Of a DNA stretch of 64,000 bases, positions 11,129 to 20,186 are shown piece by piece; the stretch's first letter is position 1; the number at the start of each line of letters is the position of its first letter. The stretch is from NCBI GenBank assembly GCA_023512135.1, contig JAIMAG010000007.1, positions 1 to 64,000 of the forward strand. Direction: 5' to 3'. This DNA comes from Terriglobia bacterium (GTDB lineage: Bacteria > Acidobacteriota > Terriglobia > Acidiferrales > UBA7541). A model generated the notes under the pieces. That model was not told where the DNA came from and made no database searches. It saw nothing but the letters and a program-made list of their open reading frames with translations. The translations under genes and the position numbers were made by a program.

Positions 11129-11926
11129 TCAGACCACGGGGCGCAGGGTTGCCACTCGAATCCCACCATTGACCGTCTGAAGACGAACCTTGGGGCCCGG
11201 CGTGCCGATGACGCCGTGAAATTCGCCGGCATCCGAGCCGGCTCGGCTCAACACCGGCAGTTCTGAGAAGAATTCGCCGTTCTGGCTGCTCACCAGCAGC
11301 TCGAGACCAGCGTGCGGAGGCAGAACAAGGGTCAGAGTGCCGTTGACGGTTTCGGCGGCCATCGCGCCCTCCCGAGCCAACTGGCGGAACTCGAGATACA
11401 AATTGCCGTTCGTGCTGCGGGCGTCGAACCGTCCGGTGGCCGCGAGCAATGTAATGTCACCATTGACGGTGCGCAGCTCCCCTTCGCCTTCGACACCCCG
11501 AACGGCGATATCGCCATTGACGGTTTCCACGCGTTCCAGCCGTATGCGTGCAGGGACGCGAATGCGGAAATCCACCTGCACATCGTTGCTTTCGTTTTCC
11601 GGATAACGCGCGCTCACGCGAACACGGCCCGGCTGGGCTTCGGCAAGGATTTGCACCTGTTCGAGCGCACCGAATTCCGAGCGTGCGATTTTGGTCGCTT
11701 GAATCAGCACGGCCTCGCGGTCCCAGGCCTCGATGCGCACCGACCCGTTGACGTTGCGCAGCTCGAGCGTTCCGTCCGGCTGCAGCGGGAGAGTTTGCGT
11801 GAATTCCTGCCTTTGCTGCGCCAGCAACGGCGCCGGCAGCAAAACCAGCAGGAAAGCAAAGGCCGCACCGCCGGCGCGGCTGTGCGGCTGAGCCGGTTTC
11901 TTCACGAAATGGGGCCACCTGCACAT
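11129..11926 (-). CDS. Secreted DUF4097 protein
   Basis: 265 residues: signal peptide (AAFAFLLVLLPAPLLA), then short beta repeats with the recurring VNG/VNGD turn (RNVNGSVRIEAW, ETVNGDIAVRGV, RTVNGDITLLAA, QTVNGGIRVATL). The repeats indicate a beta-solenoid. The start, ATG 11924-11926, lies 2 nt after the stop of the DUF4097-TonB fusion gene; a longer upstream frame is antisense-like noise. Role unknown; its place in the operon suggests an envelope function. Confidence 0.85.
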   Translation of the reverse strand: MCRWPHFVKKPAQPHSRAGGAAFAFLLVLLPAPLLAQQRQEFTQTLPLQPDGTLELRNVNGSVRIEAWDREAVLIQATKIARSEFGALEQVQILAEAQPGRVRVSARYPENESNDVQVDFRIRVPARIRLERVETVNGDIAVRGVEGEGELRTVNGDITLLAATGRFDARSTNGNLYLEFRQLAREGAMAAETVNGTLTLVLPPHAGLELLVSSQNGEFFSELPVLSRAGSDAGEFHGVIGTPGPKVRLQTVNGGIRVATLRPVV

Positions 11927-11928
11927 GG

Positions 11929-13623
11929 TCAGTTCAGCCGGAATTCGACGTCGACCGTGGTCAGTACCGGCACTGGCTCGTCGCCGAGCAGCGTGGGTGC
12001 GTATCTCCACTGCCGGACAGCGTCCTGTGCGGCTTCGATCAGCAGCGAAGGCCCGCCGAGAACTTTAACATTTTCCACGCGGCCGTCCTTGCCGATCAGC
12101 ACTTCCATCCGGACCGTTCCCTGGATGCCGCTCTGGCGGGCTGTCGGGGGATACACCGGGCGGACGCTGGAAACCAGTTTTTTCATCTGCTCGCTGGCCG
12201 AGACGCGGACGTACCCGCGCAGGCGATAGAGCACGTGCTGGTGCAGGGATTCGAGGCGATGCACCGGCTGCTGTTCGAGCGTCTGCTGCAGAAGTTCCAT
12301 CTGGCGACGAAACTGCTGCGCCTGGCGTTCCAGTTGCTGCTGCAGCTCTTCCAACTGTTTGCGGAAGCGCTGGTCATCGAGCGGGTTCAGCGTATCGGCA
12401 TACTGGAGTCGAATGCTGCCACCGGCGGTGCGGAGCCGCAGCGGCTGGCCGCCGCCGTTCAGATCTCCCCGGGCACGCAGGGAGCGGCCCTGCGCGCCGG
12501 ATTCGAGATACTGCAGCTCGAGAGGCAAATCGGGCGCGATGACCACCGGGTGCGGCGCACCTTGCACGAGGGCGTCGATGGTCAACGGGAGATTGCGCGG
12601 CAGATAGACCACGATGTCGCCCTGCTCGCTGAACAGCTCGGAAGCTTCCTGCAGCTTCCAATCGGGCAAAAAGAATGCCGTGATGCCACCGGCTTCGGTG
12701 CTGGCGCGAACCGGCGCGCCGACCTGAAGCAGTTGAATGCTGCCCGCGGAAGTTCGCACCTGAGCCGGCGCGAGAATCTGCAGGACCCGAATGCCGCCGC
12801 CACCGGTGCGCGCCGTGATCGCGCCGGAGGCCTGCCCGAAATCAATCTGGCCGCCCGCGGTAACTGCCGTGACGGTATTGCCGGCGCGGGAGAAGGAAAT
12901 GTTGCCCCCACCGGTTTCTACTTCGGCCGGGCCGTCGATCTGTCCCGCGGCGATATGTCCTCCCGCACTGCGCAGCACGGCCGCACCCCCGACCGAGGAA
13001 ACCCGGATATGTCCGCCCGCAGTCGTGGCGGTCAGGTTCGTGGAAACACTGCGTACGGTGATGTGGCCGCCGCGGGTTTCGAGTCGCGCCGGGCCGCGAA
13101 CAGCACCCACGGAAACATTGCCGCCGCCGGTGCTGACGCGGATCTCGCCATCCAGGTCAGCGATTTCGACATTGCCAGCCTGTGTGACCAGTTCGAGATT
13201 GCAAGCCCGGGGCACGCGAACCTCAAAACGCGCCCAGAGGCGTCCACGGAATTCGCGTCCGGGGACGGTGCTGGTGATCTGAACCCCGTCAGGCGTGGTC
13301 TGCGCGGCAAGATGAAAACGTTGCAGCCGCTCTGCAGCCGCAGGGCCCGCTTCGGTCTCCAGCAGAACGCGATACTCCACCGTAGGCGCATCCTGGGTCA
13401 CGACGCGGATACTTCCCAGGTCCGCTCGCAGGCGGAGCCACTGGCCGGGTCGAATCGGCAGATGACCCGAGCGCTCCGCGCTGAGCCGGCTGCGGGCATC
13501 TGCCGCCGGAGCCTTCTGCGGAGGGGCCGGCTGGGCAGCCGCAGAAACCGGCAAAAGCAGAACGAGTGCCACCAGCCAGAGCTGGCGCCGGTGATGCAGA
13601 GCGATAGGGCACCGAACGTCCAT
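11929..13623 (-). CDS. DUF4097 beta-solenoid fused to a TonB C-terminal domain
   Basis: 564 residues. A signal peptide (LWLVALVLLLPVSAAAQ) is followed by at least ten beta-solenoid turns at residues ~140-310, marked by GG/GN-I steps (TGGGNVSVGAV, TRGGHITVRSV, TAGGHIRVSSV, TAGGQIDFGQA). A Gln-rich coiled coil (FRKQLEELQQQLERQAQQF, ~415-455) leads to a TonB_C domain (VRPVYPPTARQSGIQGTVRM, ending VDVEFRLN). It abuts the anti-sigma gene with 0 nt between stop and ATG. It lacks a TonB N-terminal anchor and Pro-rich linker, so it is unlikely to be a normal energy transducer. Confidence 0.85.
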   Translation of the reverse strand: MDVRCPIALHHRRQLWLVALVLLLPVSAAAQPAPPQKAPAADARSRLSAERSGHLPIRPGQWLRLRADLGSIRVVTQDAPTVEYRVLLETEAGPAAAERLQRFHLAAQTTPDGVQITSTVPGREFRGRLWARFEVRVPRACNLELVTQAGNVEIADLDGEIRVSTGGGNVSVGAVRGPARLETRGGHITVRSVSTNLTATTAGGHIRVSSVGGAAVLRSAGGHIAAGQIDGPAEVETGGGNISFSRAGNTVTAVTAGGQIDFGQASGAITARTGGGGIRVLQILAPAQVRTSAGSIQLLQVGAPVRASTEAGGITAFFLPDWKLQEASELFSEQGDIVVYLPRNLPLTIDALVQGAPHPVVIAPDLPLELQYLESGAQGRSLRARGDLNGGGQPLRLRTAGGSIRLQYADTLNPLDDQRFRKQLEELQQQLERQAQQFRRQMELLQQTLEQQPVHRLESLHQHVLYRLRGYVRVSASEQMKKLVSSVRPVYPPTARQSGIQGTVRMEVLIGKDGRVENVKVLGGPSLLIEAAQDAVRQWRYAPTLLGDEPVPVLTTVDVEFRLN

Positions 13624-14631
13624 TCAGTAGACCTCGCGCGGACCGATGCCTTGCAGCGCAGCCGCACTCTGCATGCGGATGTACGGGTTGGGGTCGCGCT
13701 GCATGCGGTCGCGGAAGATTTCCAGCAAGCGTTCGTCCAGCCGCTCCGGAGCCCGCTCGACCAGCGCGCGGAGACTGTTGATGGCTTCGATGCGCACGCC
13801 CGGGTTTTCGTCGTGGAGCAAGCGGTCGAGCAAGGTCTGGCGGACCGAGTCGTCCGGCTCGAAGCCGCGCAGCACTTCGAGCGCCCGCAGGCGGATGGCC
13901 GGATTGCGATCGTTGCGGGCGACTTCACAGAGGGTCTGGCGCACCTGAGCATCGTCGCGCTCTGTCCCGAGCACGCTGAGCGATTCCATGCGCAGGCCGG
14001 GGTCGGCCTGCTCGAAGCTGCGCGCCAGGCGCATCAGGACCATCTTGACAGACTCGTCGTCCGGGGACCCTTCGAGCACCAGGGGGCGTTCGGCGGCAAG
14101 CTGAATGCCAACACGAGGCGTGCCCCCGGCACCGGTGTCGAGCCAGTGGATGCCTTCGACCTGCGCCTGGAGCAACTCCGCTTCCGAGGGTTGTGGGCGG
14201 ACGGTCAGCACGGGCACGACGGACTCGTCGCCGGCGTGCTGGACCAGATAGGGCACGCCATAGCCAAGCGTGACGCCCAGCAAGAGGAGCAGCGCGGTAC
14301 CCAGCGCGGGATGCACCGCCAGCCACGAGGAAGGGCGAAGCCACGCGAACCAGCGCTGCCGCGCCGGCGCCGCCAGATCGTCCAGAGTTTCCCCGAGCCG
14401 GGAACGACACTGCTCGAGCAGGCTGAGATCCGGTTCGAGCCGCGGCCTCGCGCTCAGCGACTGCAGAAGGGCGCGTTCGCGCGCCAGCGCCTCCACACAC
14501 GCCGCACAGGCGGCGAGATGGGCTTCGAGGGCGGCACGTTCGGCCGCAGAAAGTTCGTCGCAAAGATAAAGTACCAACAGGTTCCCCGCAGCTTCACAGT
14601 GCATCGGCGGATCCGGTTGCCGGTGATTCAT
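13624..14631 (-). CDS. Anti-sigma factor with C-terminal HEAT-like repeats
   Basis: 335 residues. The N-terminal zinc-finger motif H-x3-C-x2-C (HLAACAAC, ~35-42) is followed by one membrane segment (ALGTALLLLLGVTLGYGVPYLV, ~110-130). The periplasmic part carries about four HEAT-like helical pairs with R-x-x-A/S-L steps (PAIRLRALEVLRGF, PGVRIEAINSLRAL, PYIRMQSAAALQGI). The ATG at 14629-14631 is preferred over 14637 because GGAGGT lies 6 nt upstream and it overlaps the sigma stop as ATGA. The repeats may be the periplasmic sensing surface. Confidence 0.85.
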   Translation of the reverse strand: MNHRQPDPPMHCEAAGNLLVLYLCDELSAAERAALEAHLAACAACVEALARERALLQSLSARPRLEPDLSLLEQCRSRLGETLDDLAAPARQRWFAWLRPSSWLAVHPALGTALLLLLGVTLGYGVPYLVQHAGDESVVPVLTVRPQPSEAELLQAQVEGIHWLDTGAGGTPRVGIQLAAERPLVLEGSPDDESVKMVLMRLARSFEQADPGLRMESLSVLGTERDDAQVRQTLCEVARNDRNPAIRLRALEVLRGFEPDDSVRQTLLDRLLHDENPGVRIEAINSLRALVERAPERLDERLLEIFRDRMQRDPNPYIRMQSAAALQGIGPREVY

Positions 14632-15278
14632 CGCCATACCTCCAGGCGACTGCGCAGTTTGCGGGTGGCACGGAAGAGCGAGTTTTTCACGGTCTCTTCG
14701 GTGGTGCCGAGCAGTTCGGCAATGGTGCGCAAACGAAGCCCTTCGTAGTGTCGCAGCTCGAAGACGAGGCGTTCCCGCGGAGAAAGATCCGCCAGCGCAG
14801 CCGCAATCTGCTGGCCAAGCTGCTTGCCGAGCAGGGAGCGTTCGGGATTGGCCTGCGCACGGTGTTCCATCTGGCGGTCGAAGAAATCCTCGCGCACGCT
14901 GGAGTTTTCCGGTTCGGCGAGCAGAGCATCCGGGGACTGGTCTTCGGGACGAGCGGCGCGGCGACGAAGATGATCCAGGCAGACATTCATCACGATGCGA
15001 TAGAGCCAGGTGTAGAAGCTGCACTCGAAGCGGAAGCGATGCAGATTTTTGTAGGCCTTGAGAAAAGCTTCCTGATAGATGTCCCGCGCTTCCTCGGTAT
15101 GCCGCACCAGGTTCAGCGCCAGCCGGAGTACGTCGCGGTCGTAGCGGCGAACGAGGGCTTCGAAGGCCAGACGGTCGCCCGCCTGGGCTTCGCGCACGAG
15201 CGTCTGCTCGTCCGCTGCCTTCGCGACGGCCTCTGCTGGGTTGCCCACCAAAGCGAAGGATATCCCTTTAGCTGGCAT
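14628..15278 (-). CDS. RNA polymerase ECF sigma factor
   Basis: 216 residues with sigma region 2 (VRRYDRDVLRLALNLVRHTE, ARDIYQEAFLKAYKNL, FYTWLYRIVMNVCLDHLRRR) and region 4 (LSPRERLVFELRHYEGLRLR, IAELLGTTEETVKNSLFRAT). The start is uncertain: ATG 15278 is used, but GTG at 15248 or 15326 is possible. It is first gene of the five-gene minus-strand module reaching down to the PDZ gene at 10015. Confidence 0.92.
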   Translation of the reverse strand: MPAKGISFALVGNPAEAVAKAADEQTLVREAQAGDRLAFEALVRRYDRDVLRLALNLVRHTEEARDIYQEAFLKAYKNLHRFRFECSFYTWLYRIVMNVCLDHLRRRAARPEDQSPDALLAEPENSSVREDFFDRQMEHRAQANPERSLLGKQLGQQIAAALADLSPRERLVFELRHYEGLRLRTIAELLGTTEETVKNSLFRATRKLRSRLEVWR

Positions 15279-15544
15279 TCCCGTGCGTACCGCTTTCTCG
15301 AAGCTCAGCCAGATGGAAAAGCACACGGCAGATGCCGAGCCGTTGATCGTATCCTCTGTCGCTCAGCGGCGTCCTCTTCTTCACAGCGGGCTGCCGGTTT
15401 TCCATCTCCGGATCTCCGATTCCGGTCTCCCCAGACAACCGCCAAACTTGCCAGGCAGCGGCTGCACTCTTTATAGACGTATCAGAACCGCTCCGGTGAG
15501 CAAACTGCGCGGATTGCCTGTGGCCGGCCCGTCCGCCGCACCAT

Positions 15545-15553
15545 TGATATAAG
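15545..15553 (+). promoter_or_regulatory. Extended -10 promoter of recG
   Basis: TG (15545-15546), one nucleotide, then TATAAG (15548-15553), with no strong -35. It lies about 50 nt upstream of the preferred recG start and is divergent from the sigma gene. Confidence 0.55.
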
Positions 15554-15606
15554 ATGATTCCGCGGGCCAGCGTGTGGCCAAGCCAGCACTGCAGGTCACG
15601 GGGGCC

Positions 15607-17721
15607 ATGGGAATCCGCCTGAATACCAGCGTCAAGTACTTGAAAGGTGTGGGGCCTGCGCGGGCGGCGATTCTGGCCGAACGCGGGATTACGACGGTAG
15701 CCGAGCTGCTGCACTATCTGCCGTTCCGCTACGAGGACCGTCTTCGGCTCACCCCCATTGCCCAGCTCCAGCCGGGTGGCGTCTACACGATTTCAGCGGA
15801 AGTGGAGAGCGGAGGCACAGTCCGTTTTCGCGGTGGCGCAAGGGAAGTCTACCACCTGGCCGTGCGGGACGCGAGCGGGCGGCTCTACTGCAAATTTTTT
15901 CACGGTGGCTACCTGGAACGCCGGCTCCGGCCGGGGCAACCCATCATTCTGCACGGAAAAGTGGACGTGGACCCGTACCGTCCGGCGCGGCTGGAGATGA
16001 TCAACCCGGAATTCGAACTGCTCAGCACCGACGAGGAAGCCGATTCCACAGAAGTCAAGCGGATCGTGCCCATCTACGAAGCCATCGGCAAGCTGAGCGC
16101 CCGGGTACTGCGACGGATCATCTACGGCGCGCTGCAGAGCCTGGAAGAACGTTTCCCGGATCCCCTGCCTTCCGCCCTGCTGGAACGATACGGATGGCCG
16201 GGAAAACATGACGCGGTGGTGCGACTGCATTTCCCGGAACCTTCAGAGGAGCTGCGGCTGCTGAACGAATTTCGCACGGCAGCCCACCGGCGACTGATCT
16301 TCGAAGAGTTTTTCTTCTATCAGCTCGGGTTGGCTTTGCGGCGGCAGCAGCGCCGATCCGCGCAGGGGATTGCGTTTCGGGTACGGGAAGATCGCATTCG
16401 CGAGGCGGTGAAAAAAATTCTTCCGTTCAAACCGACCGCGGCCCAGAAACGGGTCCTGGGAGAAATCGCCGCGGACCTGGAGCGGCCGGTGCCGATGAAC
16501 CGTCTGCTGCAGGGCGACGTCGGGAGTGGGAAAACTCTGGTGGCCCTGGAAGCGGCCACCATCGTGATTGAGAACGGATACCAGGTGGCGTTGATGGCCC
16601 CGACGGAAATTCTGGCCGTGCAGCACTATCTGTCGGCACGGCGCACGCTGGAGCGCGCCGGCTACCGGGTCGCGCTGCTGATCAGCGGCCTGAGCCCGTC
16701 CGAACGGGAACAGACGCGGCGCAGCATCCGCGAGCATACGGCCCAGCTCGTCGTCGGCACGCACGCGCTGATCGAGCCAGACGTGGAGTTTGCGCGGCTG
16801 GGACTGGTTATTGTGGATGAACAGCACCGCTTCGGAGTCCTGCAGCGGCTGCGGCTGATGGAGAAAGGCGGAACGCGCGGCGGGGAAATCCCGGATGTGC
16901 TCGTGATGACGGCAACGCCGATTCCACGAACCCTGGCGCTCACCCTCTACGGCGACCTGGACGTTTCCATCCTGGACGAGATGCCGCCCGGGCGCATCCC
17001 GCCGCGCACACGGTGGACGACCGAAGATCACCTGCCCGGTGTGTGGGAGTTCGTGCGGCGGGAGATCCGGCAGGGCCGACAGGCGTATATCGTGTATCCG
17101 GTCATCGAGGAATCCAAACAGGAGCTGAAGGCGGCCACGGCAGAATACGAACGACTCTCGCGGGACGTCTTCCCCGGGTTGCGGGTTGGATTGCTGCACG
17201 GTCGGCTGCGTCGGGAAGAAAAAGACCAGGTGATGGAACAGTTCCGGCGAAATGAGATTCAGATTCTCGTTTCGACGACGGTGATCGAAGTCGGCGTGGA
17301 TGTGCCGAACGCCACGGTCATGGTGGTGGAGCACGCCGACCGGTTTGGGCTGGCCCAACTGCATCAGTTGCGAGGACGGATCGGGCGCGGGGGGCATCGC
17401 TCCTACTGCATCCTGGTGGCGCCGAAAACCGTGAGCGAAGAGGCCCGCACGCGACTGGAGACACTGGCGCGCAGCGCCGACGGGTTCGCCATCGCGGAGA
17501 TGGATCTGAAGCTGCGCGGCCCGGGAGAATTTTTCGGCACGCGGCAGCACGGCGATCTCCAGTTCGTGCTGGCGCATCCGCTCCGCGACCGCGAATTGCT
17601 GGAGCTGGCGCGTCAGGAAGCCTTTGCGCTGGTCGAACGCGCGGACGCCGAAGTGCAACGGCTGGTGAAGTACCTGGGACCCAGGTGGTCCCGGCGGTAT
17701 GCGCTGGCCACAGTGGGGTAA
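15607..17721 (+). CDS. recG: ATP-dependent DNA helicase RecG
   Basis: Branch-migration and fork-reversal helicase. 704 residues: N-terminal wedge/OB domain beginning VKYLKGVGPARAAILAERGI, then SF2 helicase motifs I (LLQGDVGSGKTLVAL), Ia (MAPTEILAVQHY), II (VIVDEQHRFGV), III (MTATPIPRTLAL), V (STTVIEVGVDVPNA) and VI (QLRGRIGRG). The start chosen, ATG 15607, has GGGGG just upstream; GTG 15574 is an in-frame alternative. The rsmD gene follows after 3 nt. Confidence 0.96.
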   Translation: MGIRLNTSVKYLKGVGPARAAILAERGITTVAELLHYLPFRYEDRLRLTPIAQLQPGGVYTISAEVESGGTVRFRGGAREVYHLAVRDASGRLYCKFFHGGYLERRLRPGQPIILHGKVDVDPYRPARLEMINPEFELLSTDEEADSTEVKRIVPIYEAIGKLSARVLRRIIYGALQSLEERFPDPLPSALLERYGWPGKHDAVVRLHFPEPSEELRLLNEFRTAAHRRLIFEEFFFYQLGLALRRQQRRSAQGIAFRVREDRIREAVKKILPFKPTAAQKRVLGEIAADLERPVPMNRLLQGDVGSGKTLVALEAATIVIENGYQVALMAPTEILAVQHYLSARRTLERAGYRVALLISGLSPSEREQTRRSIREHTAQLVVGTHALIEPDVEFARLGLVIVDEQHRFGVLQRLRLMEKGGTRGGEIPDVLVMTATPIPRTLALTLYGDLDVSILDEMPPGRIPPRTRWTTEDHLPGVWEFVRREIRQGRQAYIVYPVIEESKQELKAATAEYERLSRDVFPGLRVGLLHGRLRREEKDQVMEQFRRNEIQILVSTTVIEVGVDVPNATVMVVEHADRFGLAQLHQLRGRIGRGGHRSYCILVAPKTVSEEARTRLETLARSADGFAIAEMDLKLRGPGEFFGTRQHGDLQFVLAHPLRDRELLELARQEAFALVERADAEVQRLVKYLGPRWSRRYALATVG

Positions 17722-17724
17722 TGC

Positions 17725-18351
17725 GTGCGCGTCATCGGAGGCATCTACGGCGGCCACCGCCTGCGCACCCTGCGCGGGTTGGCGCTGCGTCCGACCAGCG
17801 ACCGTTTGCGCGAGACGCTGTTCAATATTCTGGGGTCTGCAGTATCGGGCTCGGTGTTCGTGGACCTGTACGCGGGTAGCGGCGCGGTGGGTATCGAAGC
17901 ATTGAGCCGCGGCGCCCGACAGGTGGTGTTCATCGAAAAGCATCGTGCCGCAGTGGCCCTGATCCAGCGCAACCTGCAGGCGCTGAACATCCCCACCTCG
18001 AGGGGATCGAACCTGGAGGAAGAAACTGCCCGCGCATGGATTTTGGCCAGCGATGCGCTGTGCGGATTGGCACGTCTGGCGGAGCTGGGTTTGCGAGCCA
18101 ATTTTGTATTTGCGGATCCGCCATATGCCGATGCGCGGGCCTGTCCAGCCGTGCTCGAGTATCTGGATCGTTCGAGCATACTCGATACGGCCGCCCAGGT
18201 GATCTTCGAGCATTCCCGGCGGCAACCGCTTCCGGAACACACGCGGCGGTTGATACGAGTCCGCGAAGTCCGCCAGGGAGATGCCCTGCTCAGTTTTTAC
18301 CGGCTGGTTTCGAACGGATGCTCTGAGCAGGCTTTCGAAAATCGCCGTTGA
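17725..18351 (+). CDS. rsmD: 16S rRNA (guanine966-N2)-methyltransferase RsmD
   Basis: Methylates G966 of 16S rRNA. 208 residues beginning MRVIGGIYGGHRLRTLRGLA (GTG start), with RPTSDRLRETLFNIL, the SAM-binding motif FVDLYAGSGAVGIEALSRGA and the catalytic motif FADPPYAD (DPPY type). The start lies 3 nt after the recG stop, so the two are co-transcribed. Confidence 0.93.
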   Translation: MRVIGGIYGGHRLRTLRGLALRPTSDRLRETLFNILGSAVSGSVFVDLYAGSGAVGIEALSRGARQVVFIEKHRAAVALIQRNLQALNIPTSRGSNLEEETARAWILASDALCGLARLAELGLRANFVFADPPYADARACPAVLEYLDRSSILDTAAQVIFEHSRRQPLPEHTRRLIRVREVRQGDALLSFYRLVSNGCSEQAFENRR

Positions 18352-18526
18352 CAACGGCCAGTCCGCATCCCTGCCAGAAACGAAGCAGAACGAGGGGATG
18401 GCGACGTCTCGCGTTCCGCACACCTAGCCGCAAAAAATCCGCTCAGTTGTCCAGTACCGATGACTGTGCGACAGGCTCCGGAGGGTTTTCGAAAAGAGAG
18501 CAGTGGGCAGGAGTATAATGGTCAGG

Positions 18527-20170
18527 ATGTCCCTGCCACCTGCATCCAAGCGTGTGCGGAGCTTTTCCGAACCACTGCTGCTGCCCGCCTGGGAGCCGAG
18601 GCGGAAAGCTATGGCCAGCAGCATCGCGGCTCTGCTCGCCGCACCGCGTCTCAAGCCGGCTCCCCGTCGCGGGGCCGCGCTGCATGCGGGAATATTTCAG
18701 CGCGACTGGCAGACACCGGGACAACCGGTGCGGGCGTTTCTGCTGTCGCTGGCCTGGCATCTCGTGGTCATCAGTTTTCCGTTTCCGGTGTGGAAAAATC
18801 CCGAAGCGCGTGCTCATCCGGCCCCACCCCAGGGAGAAATCATCTGGTACACGCCGCCGCGCACCCTGCCACGATTGCAGCCGCCGAAATCACGCGGGGA
18901 GGCTCCGCAGCCGCGGGCAACAACCGAGCCGGTGCGGGAATCTCTGGCCTATCATCCCCTGCAGCGGATCGAAGTAGCTGTGCCCAGGCCCACACATCCG
19001 CGGCAGACACTGATCCAGCCCGAACGTGCACCCGAACCACCGAAAATCCTGCCACCGCTGCCGAACATCGTGCAGTGGGCTTCGGCGCCCCAGGTACCCA
19101 AACCGCGCCTGAGCCCTCAGGCGCTTGCCGGCTCGCAGCTCCAGCCGCGGGCGCAAGGTCATTCACCCATCCCAGAGGCTACGGCTCCAAACCCCGTTGC
19201 ACAGGGCAACGTAGCAGAGCTGAAGATCGCTCTGACTTCTCCCGCCATCCCGAAACCCCGGCTGGCCGTAGCGCCGGCTGTCCCTCGGGGGGCGGCTAAC
19301 AGGCTCGAAGTGGAGGCTCTGGCAGCACCCGAGCTGGCTCCAGCGGGAGCAAGTCAACCTGTAGAATTGCACCGCGTGATAGCACTCTCCGCCAACCCGG
19401 CGGAACCAAAACCAGTGGTGGAAGTGCCGGCAGGCAACCTGACGGCTAATCTCGCTCTGTCTCCGGAAGGCTCCAAGACGGCTGCGGCCAGTGGCACCGG
19501 AAACGGCGAAGGCGGCAACGGCCCGGCAGGCGCGATGGAAGGGCCGGCAGGAGTACGCATCGAAGGCGGCGAGGCCCGGGAAAGCACCAGCGGCGCGAGC
19601 GTTGGGCCCTCGCCGGCCGCGGCGACGGCTGTGCGACCAGTTCCGATGCGTCCGCAGCCACGTCGGGAAGATTTCGACCTGCAGCGCCAGCCGATGCTTC
19701 CGTTGCCGGGGAGAATGGCCCTCGGGGCACCGACCCCGGGCGCGCTGCGAGGGAGACGCACCTACACGTTGCAGGTCAACATGCCCAATCTGACCAGCGC
19801 CACGGGAAGCTGGATTCTGGAATTTGCCGAGCTGTATCTGCCGGGCACGGTCCCGGCAAATTCCGAGGCGCAAGGGCACTCAACCAGCGGAGAGCTTTCC
19901 GGCCCCGAGGTGTTGCGCAAAGTCGACCCCCGCTACCCGCCCACACTGCGCGACCAGGGCGTGGCGGGCGAAGTCGTCCTCTACGCAATCGTCCGGAAAA
20001 ATGGTTCCGTGGACAGCATCCAGGTCGTCCGCGGACTGCATCCGGAGCTCGACCGAAACGCCATGGAAGCGCTGGCCCAATGGAAATTCGAGCCGGCCCG
20101 GCGCAATGGCGAACCGGTCGAGCTGGAAGCAATCGTGCGAATTCCCTTCCGACCTGCTGCCCCGCCGTAA
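18527..20170 (+). CDS. TonB-family energy transducer
   Basis: 547 residues from ATG 18527 (upstream in-frame starts at 18503 and 18518 cannot be excluded). A hydrophobic segment (VRAFLLSLAWHLVVISF) near residue 75 is followed by a very long Pro/Ala-rich linker (~100-420). The TonB_C domain comes last: KVDPRYPPTLRDQGVAGEVV, the DG/NGSV step VRKNGSVDSIQVVRG and WKFEPARRNGEPV. It couples the proton-motive force to outer-membrane receptors if ExbB/ExbD are supplied elsewhere; neither is in this window. A TATAAT at 18514-18519 lies only 7 nt before the ATG. Confidence 0.85.
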   Translation: MSLPPASKRVRSFSEPLLLPAWEPRRKAMASSIAALLAAPRLKPAPRRGAALHAGIFQRDWQTPGQPVRAFLLSLAWHLVVISFPFPVWKNPEARAHPAPPQGEIIWYTPPRTLPRLQPPKSRGEAPQPRATTEPVRESLAYHPLQRIEVAVPRPTHPRQTLIQPERAPEPPKILPPLPNIVQWASAPQVPKPRLSPQALAGSQLQPRAQGHSPIPEATAPNPVAQGNVAELKIALTSPAIPKPRLAVAPAVPRGAANRLEVEALAAPELAPAGASQPVELHRVIALSANPAEPKPVVEVPAGNLTANLALSPEGSKTAAASGTGNGEGGNGPAGAMEGPAGVRIEGGEARESTSGASVGPSPAAATAVRPVPMRPQPRREDFDLQRQPMLPLPGRMALGAPTPGALRGRRTYTLQVNMPNLTSATGSWILEFAELYLPGTVPANSEAQGHSTSGELSGPEVLRKVDPRYPPTLRDQGVAGEVVLYAIVRKNGSVDSIQVVRGLHPELDRNAMEALAQWKFEPARRNGEPVELEAIVRIPFRPAAPP

Positions 20171-20186
20171 TCCGCGCCGCGGGCGC

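Noticed and set aside
12235-14748. 837-codon open frame on the plus strand, antisense to the DUF4097-TonB and anti-sigma genes
   Set aside because: High GC makes long antisense frames common. The product shows no domain and the minus strand carries clear, motif-rich genes.
16243-18423. 726-codon minus-strand open frame across recG and rsmD
   Set aside because: Antisense shadow of RecG; all helicase motifs are on the plus strand.
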